Source: Rhipicephalus microplus (taxonomy: Eukaryota > Arthropoda > Arachnida > Ixodida > Ixodidae). Taken from it: DNA of 64,000 bases. The notes under the pieces were generated by a model, which did no database searches, was not told where the DNA came from, and saw only the letters and a list, made by a program, of their open reading frames with translations. This document shows, in pieces, positions 1-11,024 of this stretch. The position numbers were made by a program, and so were the translations under genes. Position 1 is the first letter of the stretch. Each line of letters begins with the position of its first letter. The stretch lies in contig NC_134702.1 of assembly GCF_043290135.1 (NCBI RefSeq), positions 192,604,491-192,668,490 on the forward strand, written 5' to 3'.

Positions 1-140
1 GACGAATGGGTGCCGCTATAAGAAGCTTCGCCCCCCCCCAAAAAATAATGACTGTACGCGTACAATGGCCGTTTCAATGTATCAATGAAAACACTGTCGA
101 AATTCGGGCTAGTTGACGCGTAGCTATGACTGAAAACAGT

Positions 141-242
141 GCTAAGAAACGAGGGCACAAGAAGAGGACACACGACACACAAGGAGAGGACACATGACAC
201 TTTGTCGTTTGTCTTTTTCTTCATGTGACCCCGTTTCTTAGC
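141..242. repeat. Imperfect hairpin repeat
   Basis: The stretch starting GCTAAGAAACG at 141-176 is an imperfect inverted copy of 204-242, which ends CGTTTCTTAGC. About 27 bp lie between the arms, so the transcript could fold into a long stem. No coding potential is visible. It is probably a fragment of a dispersed tick repeat. Confidence 0.55.
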
Positions 243-244
243 GC

Positions 245-600
245 CATTTTGAATCGCCGTCATTGAAAGCTTATTGCAAGCACATCTGTCAAATGCTTAC
301 CACTACGGCATAATTATTTCTTTGTGAATCGGTGGAGGGCCCACCGCGCATCTACGTACAACACGTGAACATACGCGCCTCTACCCATTGTTGATTGTTC
401 TGCTATGGATGGTGATTAAGTATGTCTGAGCACTTTGTGTATGACGGGCCTCTGAAATACTCCCTCTTTGCTTAATTGATATTTTTTTACGCCTGACGCG
501 TAAATAAAATCCTGGTTCTATATACCTTTTTATAGAAGGCTCCCTGGGTGCTACCATAGTCCTCTTTGGGCGGTTGTTAGTGCGCGTGACTCCGCAAAAA
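245..600 (+). repeat. Dispersed repeat, copy A
   Basis: The part around 390-500 (GGTGATTAAGTATGTCTGAGC through CTGACGCG) is clearly related to 10395-10490 in the same orientation. The part around 260-310 resembles 5250-5300. Together they suggest one old dispersed family with three copies in the first 11 kb. Short reading frames on both strands here lack recognisable domains. I did not identify the family or its ends. Confidence 0.45.
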
Positions 601-1252
601 TGTACTGCCGAAGCTGTGACGTTGGCTTTGGTACTCTCGGGCAACAGGCGAAAAAGAAGGAAATCCTCCTCTCTGTTAAAAAAGCGGATAGTAGAACGCT
701 TGCCCACCGCGAAAACGGCCTGTGTTTGATCTTCCCTGGGACCTGGAAATGTTTATCATTATTTTATTCGTATCTTTCCTAATGCTTTGGTTACAGGCAA
801 CAAGAGAATTTCTCCCCAACTAATGACGCCCACGCCTATACCGCCACTGACGTTGGAATTTCAGCGACATGAGCTCTTTAACGCTCTCGCGTTCAAATGT
901 AGGCTACATCATCGAGATTACTGTTACCATATGTTTCTACACAAATTGGAGTTATTGCACGTACGACTCCACAGACAAACATTAATATCAACAGAAAAGG
1001 TAACCTTACTACCCTGTTATGTCGCCAATGAGTATTCATGAGCTGCATGTAGCTTCTCTTAACACTCAACCTATGTGCAATCGAAAGAGGACCACACGCA
1101 CAACTATGTAATATTTGGATTACCACGGGAACACGTCTGTAAAGCAGTTCGCCTCAACAGCACTTTCAAATTGCAAAAAAAGTTGCAGTCTCTATTTTGA
1201 AAGATGATGATTATCACATAGGTTTCAAGAGATCATTTTTTCACCTGCGGGT

Positions 1253-1410
1253 ATGACAGCGGCTGCTTTGTTTTCACACCCGGGAATGTGCGCAGAACAT
1301 CAAAAGGTCCTCATGGATGAAGCGAGTAGCAGCAGCAGCAGTAGTGAAGATTCAGAAACGAGTCGTGCTGGAACTTCGAAAGACGCGGCGCCATCCCGTG
1401 GTGGTAAAAG
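1253..1410 (+). CDS. Candidate 5' exon (Ser-rich) of the zinc-finger gene
   Basis: An open frame from ATG 1253 encodes a short peptide with a run of seven serines followed by an acidic and basic Ser/Thr/Gly-rich stretch, a common style for the N-terminus of C2H2 proteins. The frame meets a good splice donor (AAAAG|GTGGGT, intron starting 1411), leaving two bases of a codon. The zinc-finger exon at 7928 begins with one base to complete a codon, so the two are phase-compatible and splicing would give an Arg codon. The start could instead be the Met codons a little downstream, or the segment could be an internal exon with an acceptor AG at 1258-1259. Without splicing the frame runs into a poly-G tract and stops at 1483. 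The link to the zinc fingers is inference. Confidence 0.35.
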
Positions 1411-1489
1411 GTGGGTCTTTCTGATTGACAAGGCTTCCGTGAAAGCATGGCAAAATGAGTTTTTTTTTGGGGGGGGGGGATAGCGGTGA

Positions 1490-2594
1490 TATGTTTATGC
1501 TATTGCTAACGTAGCCCAGACCGGGATTGATTTACTTCAGATTTTAGGAGCGAAGCTCTGCAGGACCTTGCCTAAGCTTTCCGTTGTGATCGCGATATTG
1601 AACCGCTGCTATAGGTGAAACATATGTGAGGCACAAAAACAAGTATTTATGATATCCTCCATCGTAAACATTTGTTCTTCAGAAGTTAGGATATGGCTGT
1701 TACAGGCGAAAATAAGCTATCGAGAAGAGTGTTCATGAGTTATTTTTGCTCTATTCTGATTACACGCTGAAACTTATCAATCAAACCGTTAAGCAAAGCC
1801 AGACTTAGACCCTAGGTGTCCCAAACACTGCTCATAATAAAAAGGTATCTCGCCCCCGGTAAAATGACGGGTTCTCGGATTCACTTTCGAAGCATATTCT
1901 TCACAGCAGGAATTTTCTAAATACTCCTTAAATAGCCTCTGAAGACGGGAGGGCGAAACCAGTTTACATTTCCATAAATACACTCCATGTCACTAAGTAT
2001 ACATAACATGCGACAACGCTCCGGTAACTTACGGGTACTTACCGATACCATACCCAAAATTTCACCTAATCGTCTTGACATACTTTGTAGATGTGAGAAA
2101 AATTTATATTTCTGTTGACTGTCACACTAAAGTCGTATTTGCTCACCCACTCCACGTCGAAACGGGAATGAATTACGACAGCTAAAGTGATAGTGAAGTG
2201 AGTAATAAAAAGTTCGTGTCGATTGATTGTTGTTACTCACATGAGGGAGTTTTCTGTATAAAGACCGAAATTGGGCGTCACATTTTGTGACATGCCTGTT
2301 ACTTTTAATGCGCATTGTTTCTTGTAATAAGGAATATTCTAAAGCAAATTTTGATGGTGATGTCGAGTCTGACCACTCAACACGCATGAAATGCTACCGC
2401 TCCTTTACGTCTGTACAGAACCACCAATTTGAAGGAAGTGACGTAACTTGAGTGAAGGCTCGTCAGAGCCCCAGCAGGCAATGGGAATTGTCACGCTGTC
2501 GTACCGCGCACATGTGCAGTGCATCACTTCATAATTATTATTCCGTGGACGTAATGTGTGGTACGTATGTGTGTCTGTCATGGTCTTTAAAGAG
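1490..2594. other. No gene recognised
   Basis: About 1.1 kb of AT-rich sequence. The small frames on both strands (for example 1789-1983 and 2127-2387, minus) carry no recognisable domain. If the proposed zinc-finger gene model is right, this lies in its intron. Confidence 0.4.
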
Positions 2595-2770
2595 CAGTGT
2601 TAGGCAGTAACGAGTTACTTGTAACGCGTTACCACTAACTAGTTACTGTTTTCGGTAATTTGTATCTGTAACGCTGTTACTCTTCCACACAGTACATAAA
2701 ACAAAGAATCTCGTTAGAGTTTAACGGAAAAGGCCGTTACAGTTACTTTTCTTTTTATTAAACAGACATC
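2595..2770 (+). mobile_element. hAT-type MITE-like fragment
   Basis: The segment opens with CAGTGTTAGGCAGTAACG and is filled with GTTAC/GTAAC motifs (GTTACTTGTAACGCGTTAC and similar). Termini reading CAGTGTTGGGCAGTAAC are typical of widespread non-autonomous hAT elements in animals. The matching right terminus is not found, so this is probably a truncated copy. No transposase is encoded. Confidence 0.4.
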
Positions 2771-2953
2771 CAACAGCAGTCACTAAAGGCCTATATTAAA
2801 CGCTTTTCTCTGATTCAAATATGTTATTCACCTTACGTTCTCCAATTTTAGGGTACCCCAATACAGCTTTTCTCGCAGTTAAGAAGATGTGGCTATTTGG
2901 AATATCTTCAGTGCAGAATACCATATCTGTGGTTCTCCTCCTATATCCATGCC

Positions 2954-2955
<2 letters not shown>

Positions 2956-3017
<62 letters not shown>
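2956..3017. repeat. (TA)n microsatellite
   Basis: About 62 bp of almost pure TA repeat. It forms the left flank of the inverted-repeat element at 3018-3178 and is mirrored by another TA array at 3176-3232. Confidence 0.95.
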
Positions 3018-3024
<7 letters not shown>

Positions 3025-3058
3025 CAGGCATGGTAGTTGAGTGGCCGTAGCGTTGCAT

Positions 3059-3172
3059 ATAGTCCAGTAGATCCTGCTTGAGCGGTCACAACGTGGTTGA
3101 AGGATGAAGGCCAGACTCTAGGCCGAAACGTCGAAATAAACCACATTGTGACCGCTCACGGAGGATCTACTG

Positions 3173-3178
<6 letters not shown>
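3059..3178 (+). ncRNA. Hammerhead-like core inside a 40-bp inverted repeat
   Basis: The arms at 3059-3098 and 3139-3178 are inverted copies matching at 37 of 40 positions. Between them is a hammerhead-like order: AGGATGA (3101-3107; consensus CUGANGA), a GGCC/GGCC stem with an 8-nt loop (3109-3124), GAAAC (3125-3129), then GTC (3130-3132). The long arms would extend helix I of a type I hammerhead. Two core bases (C3 and U4) differ from consensus, so self-cleavage is doubtful. Such motifs with very short helix III are known in Penelope-like retroelements. TA arrays flank it on both sides. Confidence 0.5.

Positions 3179-3232
<54 letters not shown>
3176..3232. repeat. (TA)n microsatellite
   Basis: About 57 bp of TA repeat directly abutting the right arm of the inverted repeat, ending in GTGTGTAT. 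Confidence 0.95.
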
Positions 3233-3238
<6 letters not shown>

Positions 3239-3239
3239 A

Positions 3240-5240
3240 TATAGATTAACTTTGTACTGGCGGTGCTTTCCTCTGTTAGACACTCCTAGCTAATGAGGTT
3301 CAACAGATGGCTGGTGGGAAGCAGCAACGCAAAACGACTGAAACCAAAAAAAGCTATGAACTGGCAAAACAATTTTTAAACCTGTGCATCACTGATTCCT
3401 ATAATTCTACTTCAACTTTGACACGTTTATTTACAAAATAAACGTTTCACGTCCTATGCTCGTGGAATATTCACAGCACAGTGGCCACAAATACAGGAAA
3501 AATTGAGTATAGGTCGATCAGTCTAGCAGTCGCAGCTGACGTTGCTATCGTTTTCAGAAGTCTTTCCCCTCCACTGTGGCTTCCTTTCATGAGACAGCGT
3601 CGTCACACTGTTGAGGTGAAAGCTATGCCCTCACCTGCAGTGTTCAACATGCTCCCTCTTACATGGGCGTAAACAAGTAAGAGGTGATAGAGACTCTCCC
3701 CAAATACGTTCAATTGGGTTTTGATATATATAAACGCACACGTACAAACGCGCGCATGAACATACATAAAGGATCTTGAAAGCCCCCCCCCCCCCTCGCG
3801 AAAAAGTCTGGCCATGCGCCTGCCGTCTTACTTTCCTGAACCTTTGCTGCCTGTTTCGCAGACGTAATTAGGTCTTTTCGCAATCCCTGCATCGTACTTG
3901 GAGAAGATCATACTCTGACCGTGCACTCGGGAGGACCTTGAATTTCAAGAGCACGTTTTTTTACGGTTTCTATGCTTATCGGATGCAAAACTGTTCGAAC
4001 TGGTCTGGTACACACTGAAGAACATAAGTAATGAACGACAATGGTCAACGTACTTCGCATTGACTCGTTACACACGTTTTATACCTCTTCAAACACTTTC
4101 ATAAAAATTCAGTAATTGGGCAAATAATCCATGCCTCACATTGTATGGCAACAAGAACGGAACAGCGAATTTTCACTGGCAACACGCCATGACTGTTAAA
4201 GAGGCACATTAAGTGTTTTACCTAACTAAAAAAAAGATGCACCACAGCCAACGTGCAAATAAGATCATTGGCCATTTTTAAAGAAAGATACTGGGTCATT
4301 TGAATAGGGGGTCGCAAAAAACTGAGACTTCAAAGAATATTGCGTTGGCTGGGTTCTATTTAGACAGAACGTATGACTTTTCAAATAGAGTATGACGCTT
4401 TCTCTTTTGGTCTAGCACAAGTGGTGCGAAAGTGGCCAGAAGGATAATCTGCCTGGCATTTCAGTACACGTGTTCATTAATACTTTTATTGGGAAGTGCA
4501 TTGGTGATAATTTGCTGGGAATTGTCATCGGCTCGGTGGGTCTACATTTCTTACCGTCATCAGTCAAGACAATGCAACTTCTAGCTGGCCAAGCTTGCGA
4601 CCTATCAAATTGACAAGGTATTTTTCTGTGAAAATCTATGCTACAGCAATTGTTTGCTCCGTGTTTGTGATGCAAGCAATGAATAGGCGTTTTGTATTCA
4701 TATCGCGCTAAGCGAAAGTAGGGTAAGCTTAGTGTTCGTAGTTGCTTAAATTGATGCACCCAGGTTTGTTTGAAGCAAAGCTTTTGAGACAGACTTTCGG
4801 GCATCTATGGTGTCCCAGAACCTGTGAAAAATAGCGTGCCCAAACGAAATCTAAACGCTGTTCACGTTTCCCACACTACTTTCTTAGAACCACGAAGTGT
4901 TTTGAGCTTCTATTTTAAAAATTCCCACTGCAGCAACGCGCCTTCATTCAAAACTTGTCACTTTATTGTCACGAATAGTTCTGGTATGGTGTAACAGAGT
5001 GGCAGCGTTTCGTACGCGCAAGTCACAGTCAGTTTCCGATACCATTCTTGAAGTCCGGTAATGAAAATCAACATATACGTGCAACTTTTCAAGTTTTATG
5101 TTCGAATTCGTGTGACATTTTCTGTGATGCCTTATTATACTTTCTCAAAAATATATTTGCTGGAAACCATATTTTATAAAAAGTCAGGTCTGCAGCACTG
5201 TCACAGCGAAAGCTAGAAGCGCGGCCTCACAGAGCCTTCT
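3240..5240. other. No gene recognised
   Basis: Two kilobases of AT-rich DNA with a poly-C tract near 3782-3795 and scattered short frames. The longest is a 130-codon minus frame at 4412-4804 with no recognisable domain, no conserved start context and no partner exon. I see no repeat family that I can name here. Confidence 0.4.
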
Positions 5241-5249
5241 CTGAATACA

Positions 5250-5820
5250 CTTTGGGTAATTGCTACGAGCACACCTGCTCGTTACCCACTACGCCATAAA
5301 AAAACAATATTTTTGTGTAGCAGGCTGTCATTTACTGTACGATCCTTCATCATTCTTCAGAGAAGCATGGTATTTACTACATACTTGCTAAGAATACTAT
5401 GCAATAGTTTATGCAGTAGCTGACGACGATGATGATATATGCCTGACGTGGGCATCCGCCACAGTTAATAGTGAACAAGAACGACCATTTTTACTAGGAT
5501 GGATCATTGGACAACCCAATCCTTACGCAGTTCGCATAGTGTGACACCTGGTTGTTCTTTTGATGTTCCAAAACGCCTTAATACTCATTTTAGCGCCATT
5601 CTATTCTCGACATCAAATCTGCCTAAGGCAAGTTTTGGGATGAGTTTCGAATGCCGGCGTAGCTCAGTGGTAGAACACTTGGCTGGCACGCAATAGGCAT
5701 ATAGGTTAGAATGCCCCTGTGTCAATGCGGTTTTTTTATTTACTAAGTTTTTCTATTATTTTTTGCGATATTGGTTTTGAACACCGGCGACGGTCGGAGC
5801 GGGCAAGTACGGCACCGCTC
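5250..5820 (+). repeat. Dispersed repeat copy B with tRNA-like segment
   Basis: The beginning resembles 260-310 (copy A). At 5653-5735 there is a tRNA-like piece: the A-box-like TAGCTCAGTGG in a GCTC...GAAC D-arm, a degenerate B box (GGTTAGAATGCC), and a run of seven T residues about 20 bp later. The related minus-strand segment at 11025-11085 has the same CGCCGGCGTAG start. This is most likely a tRNA-derived or tRNA-bearing dispersed repeat and not a functional tRNA gene. Confidence 0.4.
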
Positions 5821-5926
5821 GTGACCTGTTTTTTGATCTTATAACTTCTATCGCTGTAAAAGTTCATTAACGACTTTTAGTACTCAGTCACTTCAGTATC
5901 AGTTTATCGGCAAAAACAATTTCCAC

Positions 5927-6018
5927 CAATGCATTGAAGAACATAGGTTCTTCAATGCATTGAACATAGGTTCTTCAATGCATTCTTGGTGGACAAGAAC
6001 AACCTCCTTGTCCACCAA
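5927..6018. repeat. Cluster of perfect short hairpins
   Basis: Two perfect inverted repeats lie side by side. The arms at 5927-5942 and 5947-5962 (16 bp, 4-nt loop ATAG) are built on CAATGCATTG. The arms at 5986-5997 and 6007-6018 (12 bp) are TTGGTGGACAAG and its complement. A direct copy of GGTTCTTCAATGCATT links them. This looks like slippage or template switching and not a gene. Confidence 0.7.
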
Positions 6019-6424
6019 GGTGACGAAAAGTGCACTGTCAGACTATTTTATAGAGACTTTGTATTGGTTTAGATAAAACTTTTTTTTGTTGTAGGGAGCA
6101 CTTGAAATGCATAAATAGGTTCTCTCCGTATCAGGGATTGCGATTTACTATCTTTAATATCAGGTGAGTGACGACCTGCAGCCATGTAACATGCCATTTG
6201 TAAATGTAATGTAAATGATTATATCGACTATCTTGATCTTTCGTCCCGTTTTGATGGTCATTTTCTGAAAAGGCGCTGGTATTAAAAGAATTCTTGCGCT
6301 GAAACACCAAGTTTATGATGGTCCCACTATTCCGGTACCAATGTCAACGCCTTTCGTAACTGGTGTTGTCATAAAAATCCCAACATATCCACGGAGTAGA
6401 CGAGGATCAGTGGGGCGAAGCGTC

Positions 6425-6725
6425 TGTACATCCGTCTGTCCATGTGTTCCTTCGTCCGTGTGTCCGTTCGTCTCTGCGCCTGGACAAATGGGCGGACAGA
6501 GACGAATAAACACGGATGGATGTAAAGACAGATAGAAGTACGGACGGACGGAACGATGGAAGGGCGCATGGGCGGACTTACGGGTGGGCGTACGAGAGCA
6601 CGGAAGGAAGGACGCACAAATGTAAGGGCACACGAATGGATGGCGCATGGATGGACCGATAGACGCACGGACGGATGAATGGGCAGACGGAGGGAAGCAT
6701 GGATGGACAGACAGACTGACGTGTA
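6425..6725. repeat. Degenerate GGAC/GGAT tetranucleotide array with strand switch
   Basis: From about 6425 to 6480 the plus strand is rich in CCGT/TCCG units. From about 6485 onward it becomes GGAC/GGAT-rich, so the array flips strand near 6480. Long open frames on both strands through here are by-products of the 4-bp periodicity. Confidence 0.7.
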
Positions 6726-6865
6726 CTTCAGCCTACTCGTCATCATTCACTCTGTGATAATACTGTAAAAACCACTATCGCCACCTAAGTATATCATTCC
6801 CAAAAACATATGCACACAACGTCATCGATTGTGGAAATAATAAACTAGAAGCGGCTACATACAAC

Positions 6866-6872
6866 AACAACA

Positions 6873-6906
<34 letters not shown>

Positions 6907-6958
6907 TTACTACTGCTGCTGCTGCTGCCGCTGCCGCTGCCGCCGCCGCCGCCGCCCC
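6866..6958. repeat. Compound trinucleotide microsatellite
   Basis: Consecutive runs of ACA, CTA, CTG and CCG triplets (about 90 bp). The minus-strand frame encoding Gly/Ser/Cys homopolymers arises from this array and is not a gene. Confidence 0.9.
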
Positions 6959-7927
6959 TAAAACGATGGCCTAATTGAATAAAGCAGTTCCTCTGGGTTG
7001 TCGAGCTGATATCAAATGGCGTTTGTATATTAATGCCAGTGGTGCAGCCACATATGCTCATGCCAGTTGGGCCCCTGAATAGATTAGCGTACTGCCATCT
7101 TAGTAGGTCCAGGCTAGGCAGTTGAGGGTAGCGTGTTCTTTATGGGCTCAATCGCAATGAACGCCGCCATGCTATTCGCTATTCCCTGCCTCAACATCAC
7201 CTGATGATTACCTTTGGTGTGAGCCAGTTCAAGCTGTTCAGCATTATCGCACACTGCCCAGTTTTCTCAGATGAGACTGCTATAACACGTTTTTTTACGC
7301 ATTGGCACGGTTGTATTGAAAGAATGCGACTCCTAATTGTAACCAACCTAGATAGCACTAGCTACGCTCCGTATCACTCTTACGGACTGATTTAATGGAC
7401 ACCGTAAACGGCGCTTTGTCATTAAAAGTAGGACACAATAATTACGTTGTAAGATGTCCATCGAACACTTGCGACGTACTATACGTTAACCATGTTCGCT
7501 TCTAGTTTACCCAAGGAGGTGCTCTGAGTTCGACATTCAGATGGCAATTCAAGGTGTCACTGCAATATGTCCAAATTATCAGTGGTGGAACGTGAAGATG
7601 CGGCGATAAATAACCCTACCAAAGCTCTCACGGAAACCTTTGTGAGGAAGGTACACACATGCAGATCGCGACTGGAAAGTACCTCGTGAGAAGTGCTGAC
7701 GGAAGTGTGGGCGAAATAGATGCGTTCAATATGAAGACAATTGAAGTGTGGCCTTCTCTTGCAATTTTTCTTAGTGATTCTTCCTGTTTACTAGAAGAAT
7801 ACGTATATCTTTCACAATAACTATAATATTCTGAACAAATATACCTCACGTCTTTGACTACAGTCGCGTATCTGCACTTCTGATAAAGCCGTAAAAAGTA
7901 AAATTCTTGCAATTGCTGTAACTGCAG

Positions 7928-8582
7928 GTCACACAAACAAACGAAAGCTACCCGAGTGGAGTTGAAAGAGAATTCCAAGGCCACTGGTCACCAGTGCGAA
8001 GTCTGCGAAAAGGTTCTAGGCAGCAAGAGGTCCATGCTGAGGCACCTTCGCACGCACAGCGATCAAAAACGGTACTCGTGCGCTGTGTGCAGCAACAAGT
8101 TTCATCGGAGGGAAAATTTGGAGCGCCACGAGCGCATGCACACGGGAGAGAAGCCCTTTACGTGCGACGTATGCGGCAGGAGTTTCACTCGCAACAACCT
8201 CCTCATAAACCACATGCGGCGACACACGGGCGAGAGGCCATACACTTGCAGCTTGTGCCCAGCAGCGTACGTCAGCAAGTACGGACTGACGGTGCACACG
8301 GCCAGTCACAAGCGCCAGGTGCCGTTCGAGTGCCTCCTGTGCGGCATGAAATTCGCCGCCAAAGGGAAGTTTCGGGGACACGTGCGCAACCACTCGCTCG
8401 AGAGGCCATACGCGTGCCACCTTTGTCCCGCCAATTTCATCCAGAAGTACCACCTGCGAAGTCACCTGATCACGCACTCCAATGAAAAGCCGCACCGGTG
8501 CAACGTGTGCCAGAAGGCGTTCGGGCGGCGTCCTGCACTCGTGAAGCACATGCGCGTTATTCACGGCGCTGAGGAAAACTAA
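7928..8582 (+). CDS. C2H2 zinc-finger protein, terminal coding exon (7 fingers)
   Basis: This exon encodes about 217 residues with seven consecutive C2H2 fingers, spaced about 28 residues apart. Fingers 1-6 follow C-X2-C-X12-H-X3-H and the last ends H-X4-H. Linkers of the TGEKPF/TGERPY type separate fingers 2-4, as in DNA-binding nuclear regulators. There is no plausible ATG before the first finger, and the first in-frame candidate at 7956 is GTG. The exon most likely starts after the acceptor CTGTAACTGCAG (AG at 7926-7927). The stop is TAA at 8580-8582. The reading frame is clean, with GC-rich codon use that contrasts with the AT-rich surroundings, so this is probably a functional gene. The specific orthologue is not identifiable. 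The frames on the opposite strand are shadows of the repeating fingers. Confidence 0.9.
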
Positions 8583-8642
8583 GTAAATTCGCGTCACTTT
8601 ACGACCAAAAGTAGTGCGTCTTCATAGCCCGCCGTGTTATCC

Positions 8643-8681
8643 AATAAACGTTAAGGCAGTTAAATCAGTTAAAGCAATAAA
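8643..8681 (+). promoter_or_regulatory. Polyadenylation signals of the zinc-finger gene
   Basis: AATAAA occurs at 8643-8648 and again at 8676-8681, about 61 and 94 bp after the stop codon. They lie within a small direct duplication containing AATAAACGTTAA. This fits the 3' end of a short 3' UTR. Confidence 0.6.
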
Positions 8682-9446
8682 CGTTAAAGCAACTTACAGG
8701 CTGGTCGTGGGTGCCAATTACTAGCGTACTTTTGATCACAGATAGAGGGTCCATTATAGGCTTTGGAAGAAATGACCGGGAATGAGCTTTCGTAATTGAA
8801 AGAGAAATATGCCTACTCCATGGCGCGGACGCCTAAGGTATCGATTCCTAATAAGCAGGATTCATACAAACTGCAAAAAGAAGCTGAAGGATACATTTTA
8901 GCATATACCTGCTTTGAAATAATGCCTAAGTTTATTGTACAGTGCCCTGTTTTGACTTTACTGTTTGCTTTACATGTGGTACATCAAGCATGAAAAAATT
9001 GAGATGAAAAAGCCATTTGCTTCCGTCTTTATATCTGAAATTTCACAAAATGTAGGAAATTTTGCATGTTTGACGTAAATTGCCACTTCCCAGCACAGCG
9101 TATGCTGTTATCAAAATTTCGCAGAAACCTAAAGTATAAATAATGTATGAGACGGTGTTTTCAGTAAATACACATCATATCATGAGATCCTGTTTACTGC
9201 TGTGGGATGCACTTTTGTGGCTTTTGCTTTGGTTGTGCAGCTCATGTACTCATGTTTATTTAGAATAATGGTGACTCTAATCAACATGTTTACAGATTGA
9301 ATATGAGATATTTGTAAACCTCTTGGAGTTTCAATGGTCTTGTCTACTCTTTTCTTACCGAACAGGTTATGATTTCAACAATGATGCACATCCATCACAA
9401 TCTTACGTAACCTGAGCTTCATCTCACTTCAGGTTTGGTTTAAGTT

Positions 9447-9500
9447 GTGATGCCGTATTACGTTACTTACGCTTATAATTCAGCTAAAGCAGGTAGCTAT
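9447..9500 (+). pseudogene. Possible Gypsy integrase fragment
   Basis: The plus frame reads MPYYVTYAYNSAKAG. This resembles the 'LPY-TYAY-AKHETTGYSPF' block in the integrase core of Ty3/Gypsy elements, which is also seen on the minus strand at 47495-47540. The match is limited to about 15 residues and no other pol motif is adjacent, so chance similarity is possible. Confidence 0.22.
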
Positions 9501-10299
9501 TGTAAGCTAAGCAAACTGTTCAGCCAGTTCATGAATAAGTGTTCACATTTTTGGCGCCATATATTCTACAGAGAGTGGATGGAAGTGGCACAGGGTGAAA
9601 CCTACGCTAAACTACAATGTTGTCCTCAGACGTACGTGGTGAGCCTCGTAGGCTCTAAACACAAAGTTTCGTACAATAAGTAAGAGAATTCTCGTGATGC
9701 GATCATTCAGCCAACGTGAGAAATTCGAGTAGTAATCGAATTTGTCTAGTTTCATGCTGGCGACTTCAAACTCACTTGACTTTCTTTATTGCTTCATTAT
9801 GACGCTTGTTTCGATTAAAAAAAACAGATCGTGAACTTCGGGAGCCAATGCGATCTCATGAGTATAAAAAGATTAGGGTGGTGTGGAAGTACTTAGTATC
9901 TGGTTAACATCGTCTTGCGAAAAGGCGACTAAAAGCCACACGGAGTCAAACGAAGGTTAAAAAACGAAGCTCAGAAAAATCCACGTACTACGCGTCATTT
10001 CCATGCTGGCCGAGGTGCGATGTACTGCTGCCACTGTAGACACTATTGTCAAATTTACCTCTAAGTAACATTATGGCTGTCATGCTCTGTCAAGAAAATT
10101 TAGGATATTTGAGTAACATTTTCAATAGATTTTGTCGTTGCAATTGCATGATAGCGTAATCGAGACTTGTGCGCTTTGCCTACAAGCTGCTGGCCTCGTT
10201 CCGATTATTGGTGCGTGCCTCGAGCATGCCGTAATCAAATGAGCGAGTGTGCACGTAACATTGGTTATTTAAATCTATCCTAGACTGCCCACTGCACCA

Positions 10300-10660
10300 A
10301 CTGTTGTCAACTGCCCACTAAGTCATAACTACTGCTTTAGTTTAAGTTAGCGAAACTGCGCAGCTGTTTACATTGTTACCTTTGTTGATGCTCATGGTGA
10401 TTACTAAGTATGTCTGAACGCTTTACAATGGGTAGGCCTTTAAAACACGCACTCGTCGCGTAATTCTGATATTTTGATGGCTGACGCGATTCTACATTTC
10501 TACTCTGCAATATGAGGTGTTAGGGAGACTCATGCCACTCATAGCATTTATAAAGTTGTTGTCTTTTAAGCAGTTTTGAGAAATTGTGTTGCTCTTTATC
10601 ACAATTCCTGCTTGCCATGCCGACAACGTGGGTTCGATTCAGACTCGGAAATGAACATTT
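10300..10660 (+). repeat. Dispersed repeat, copy C
   Basis: 10395-10490 matches 390-500 in order and orientation (GGTGATTACTAAGTATGTCTGAAC through CTGACGCG). Near its end, around 10629, a B-box-like GGTTCGATTC follows CTTGCCATGCCG, as in a tRNA-derived tail. No coding content is seen. Confidence 0.45.
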
Positions 10661-11024
10661 TTATTGTTTACTTTATTAGCATGTTTCTCGACTCTCCGGA
10701 CACCGAGAGCATGATGACGTTTTCTCACAACCAATCGCACCAACATTAGCATCCCTGGCGGTACCGGTATGTTACAGCAAAAGTTGTTATGTGATCACAA
10801 CAAGGGTCACATGTGCCGTAGTTGTCCACCGCCGCTGCCACAGGTGTCCGTAACTACTACTTTTTTAATACTTATATTCGAAAAAAATGTGTTAAGGTAG
10901 GATACGTTAGAGCCAGCTATCCCAACTTCATCACAGAAATGTACAAGACAAACACAAAAACACGAAAGCACTATCGCGTGAAGTGAGAACGTATTAAGTA
11001 ACATGAAAACACTAAGAAAACAAT

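Noticed and set aside
2821..3036. Short secreted-looking frame ending in Tyr-Ile repeats
   Set aside because: It runs into the TA array and has no support outside the microsatellite.
4412..4804. 130-codon minus frame as a gene
   Set aside because: No recognisable domain, no splice or repeat context. The length is plausible by chance in six frames of 64 kb.
6313..6746. 111- and 125-codon minus frames rich in Arg, Pro and Ser
   Set aside because: They follow the 4-bp GGAC/GGAT periodicity and not a protein.
8016..8597. 193-codon minus frame opposite the zinc fingers
   Set aside because: It mirrors the repetitive finger codons and has no domain of its own.
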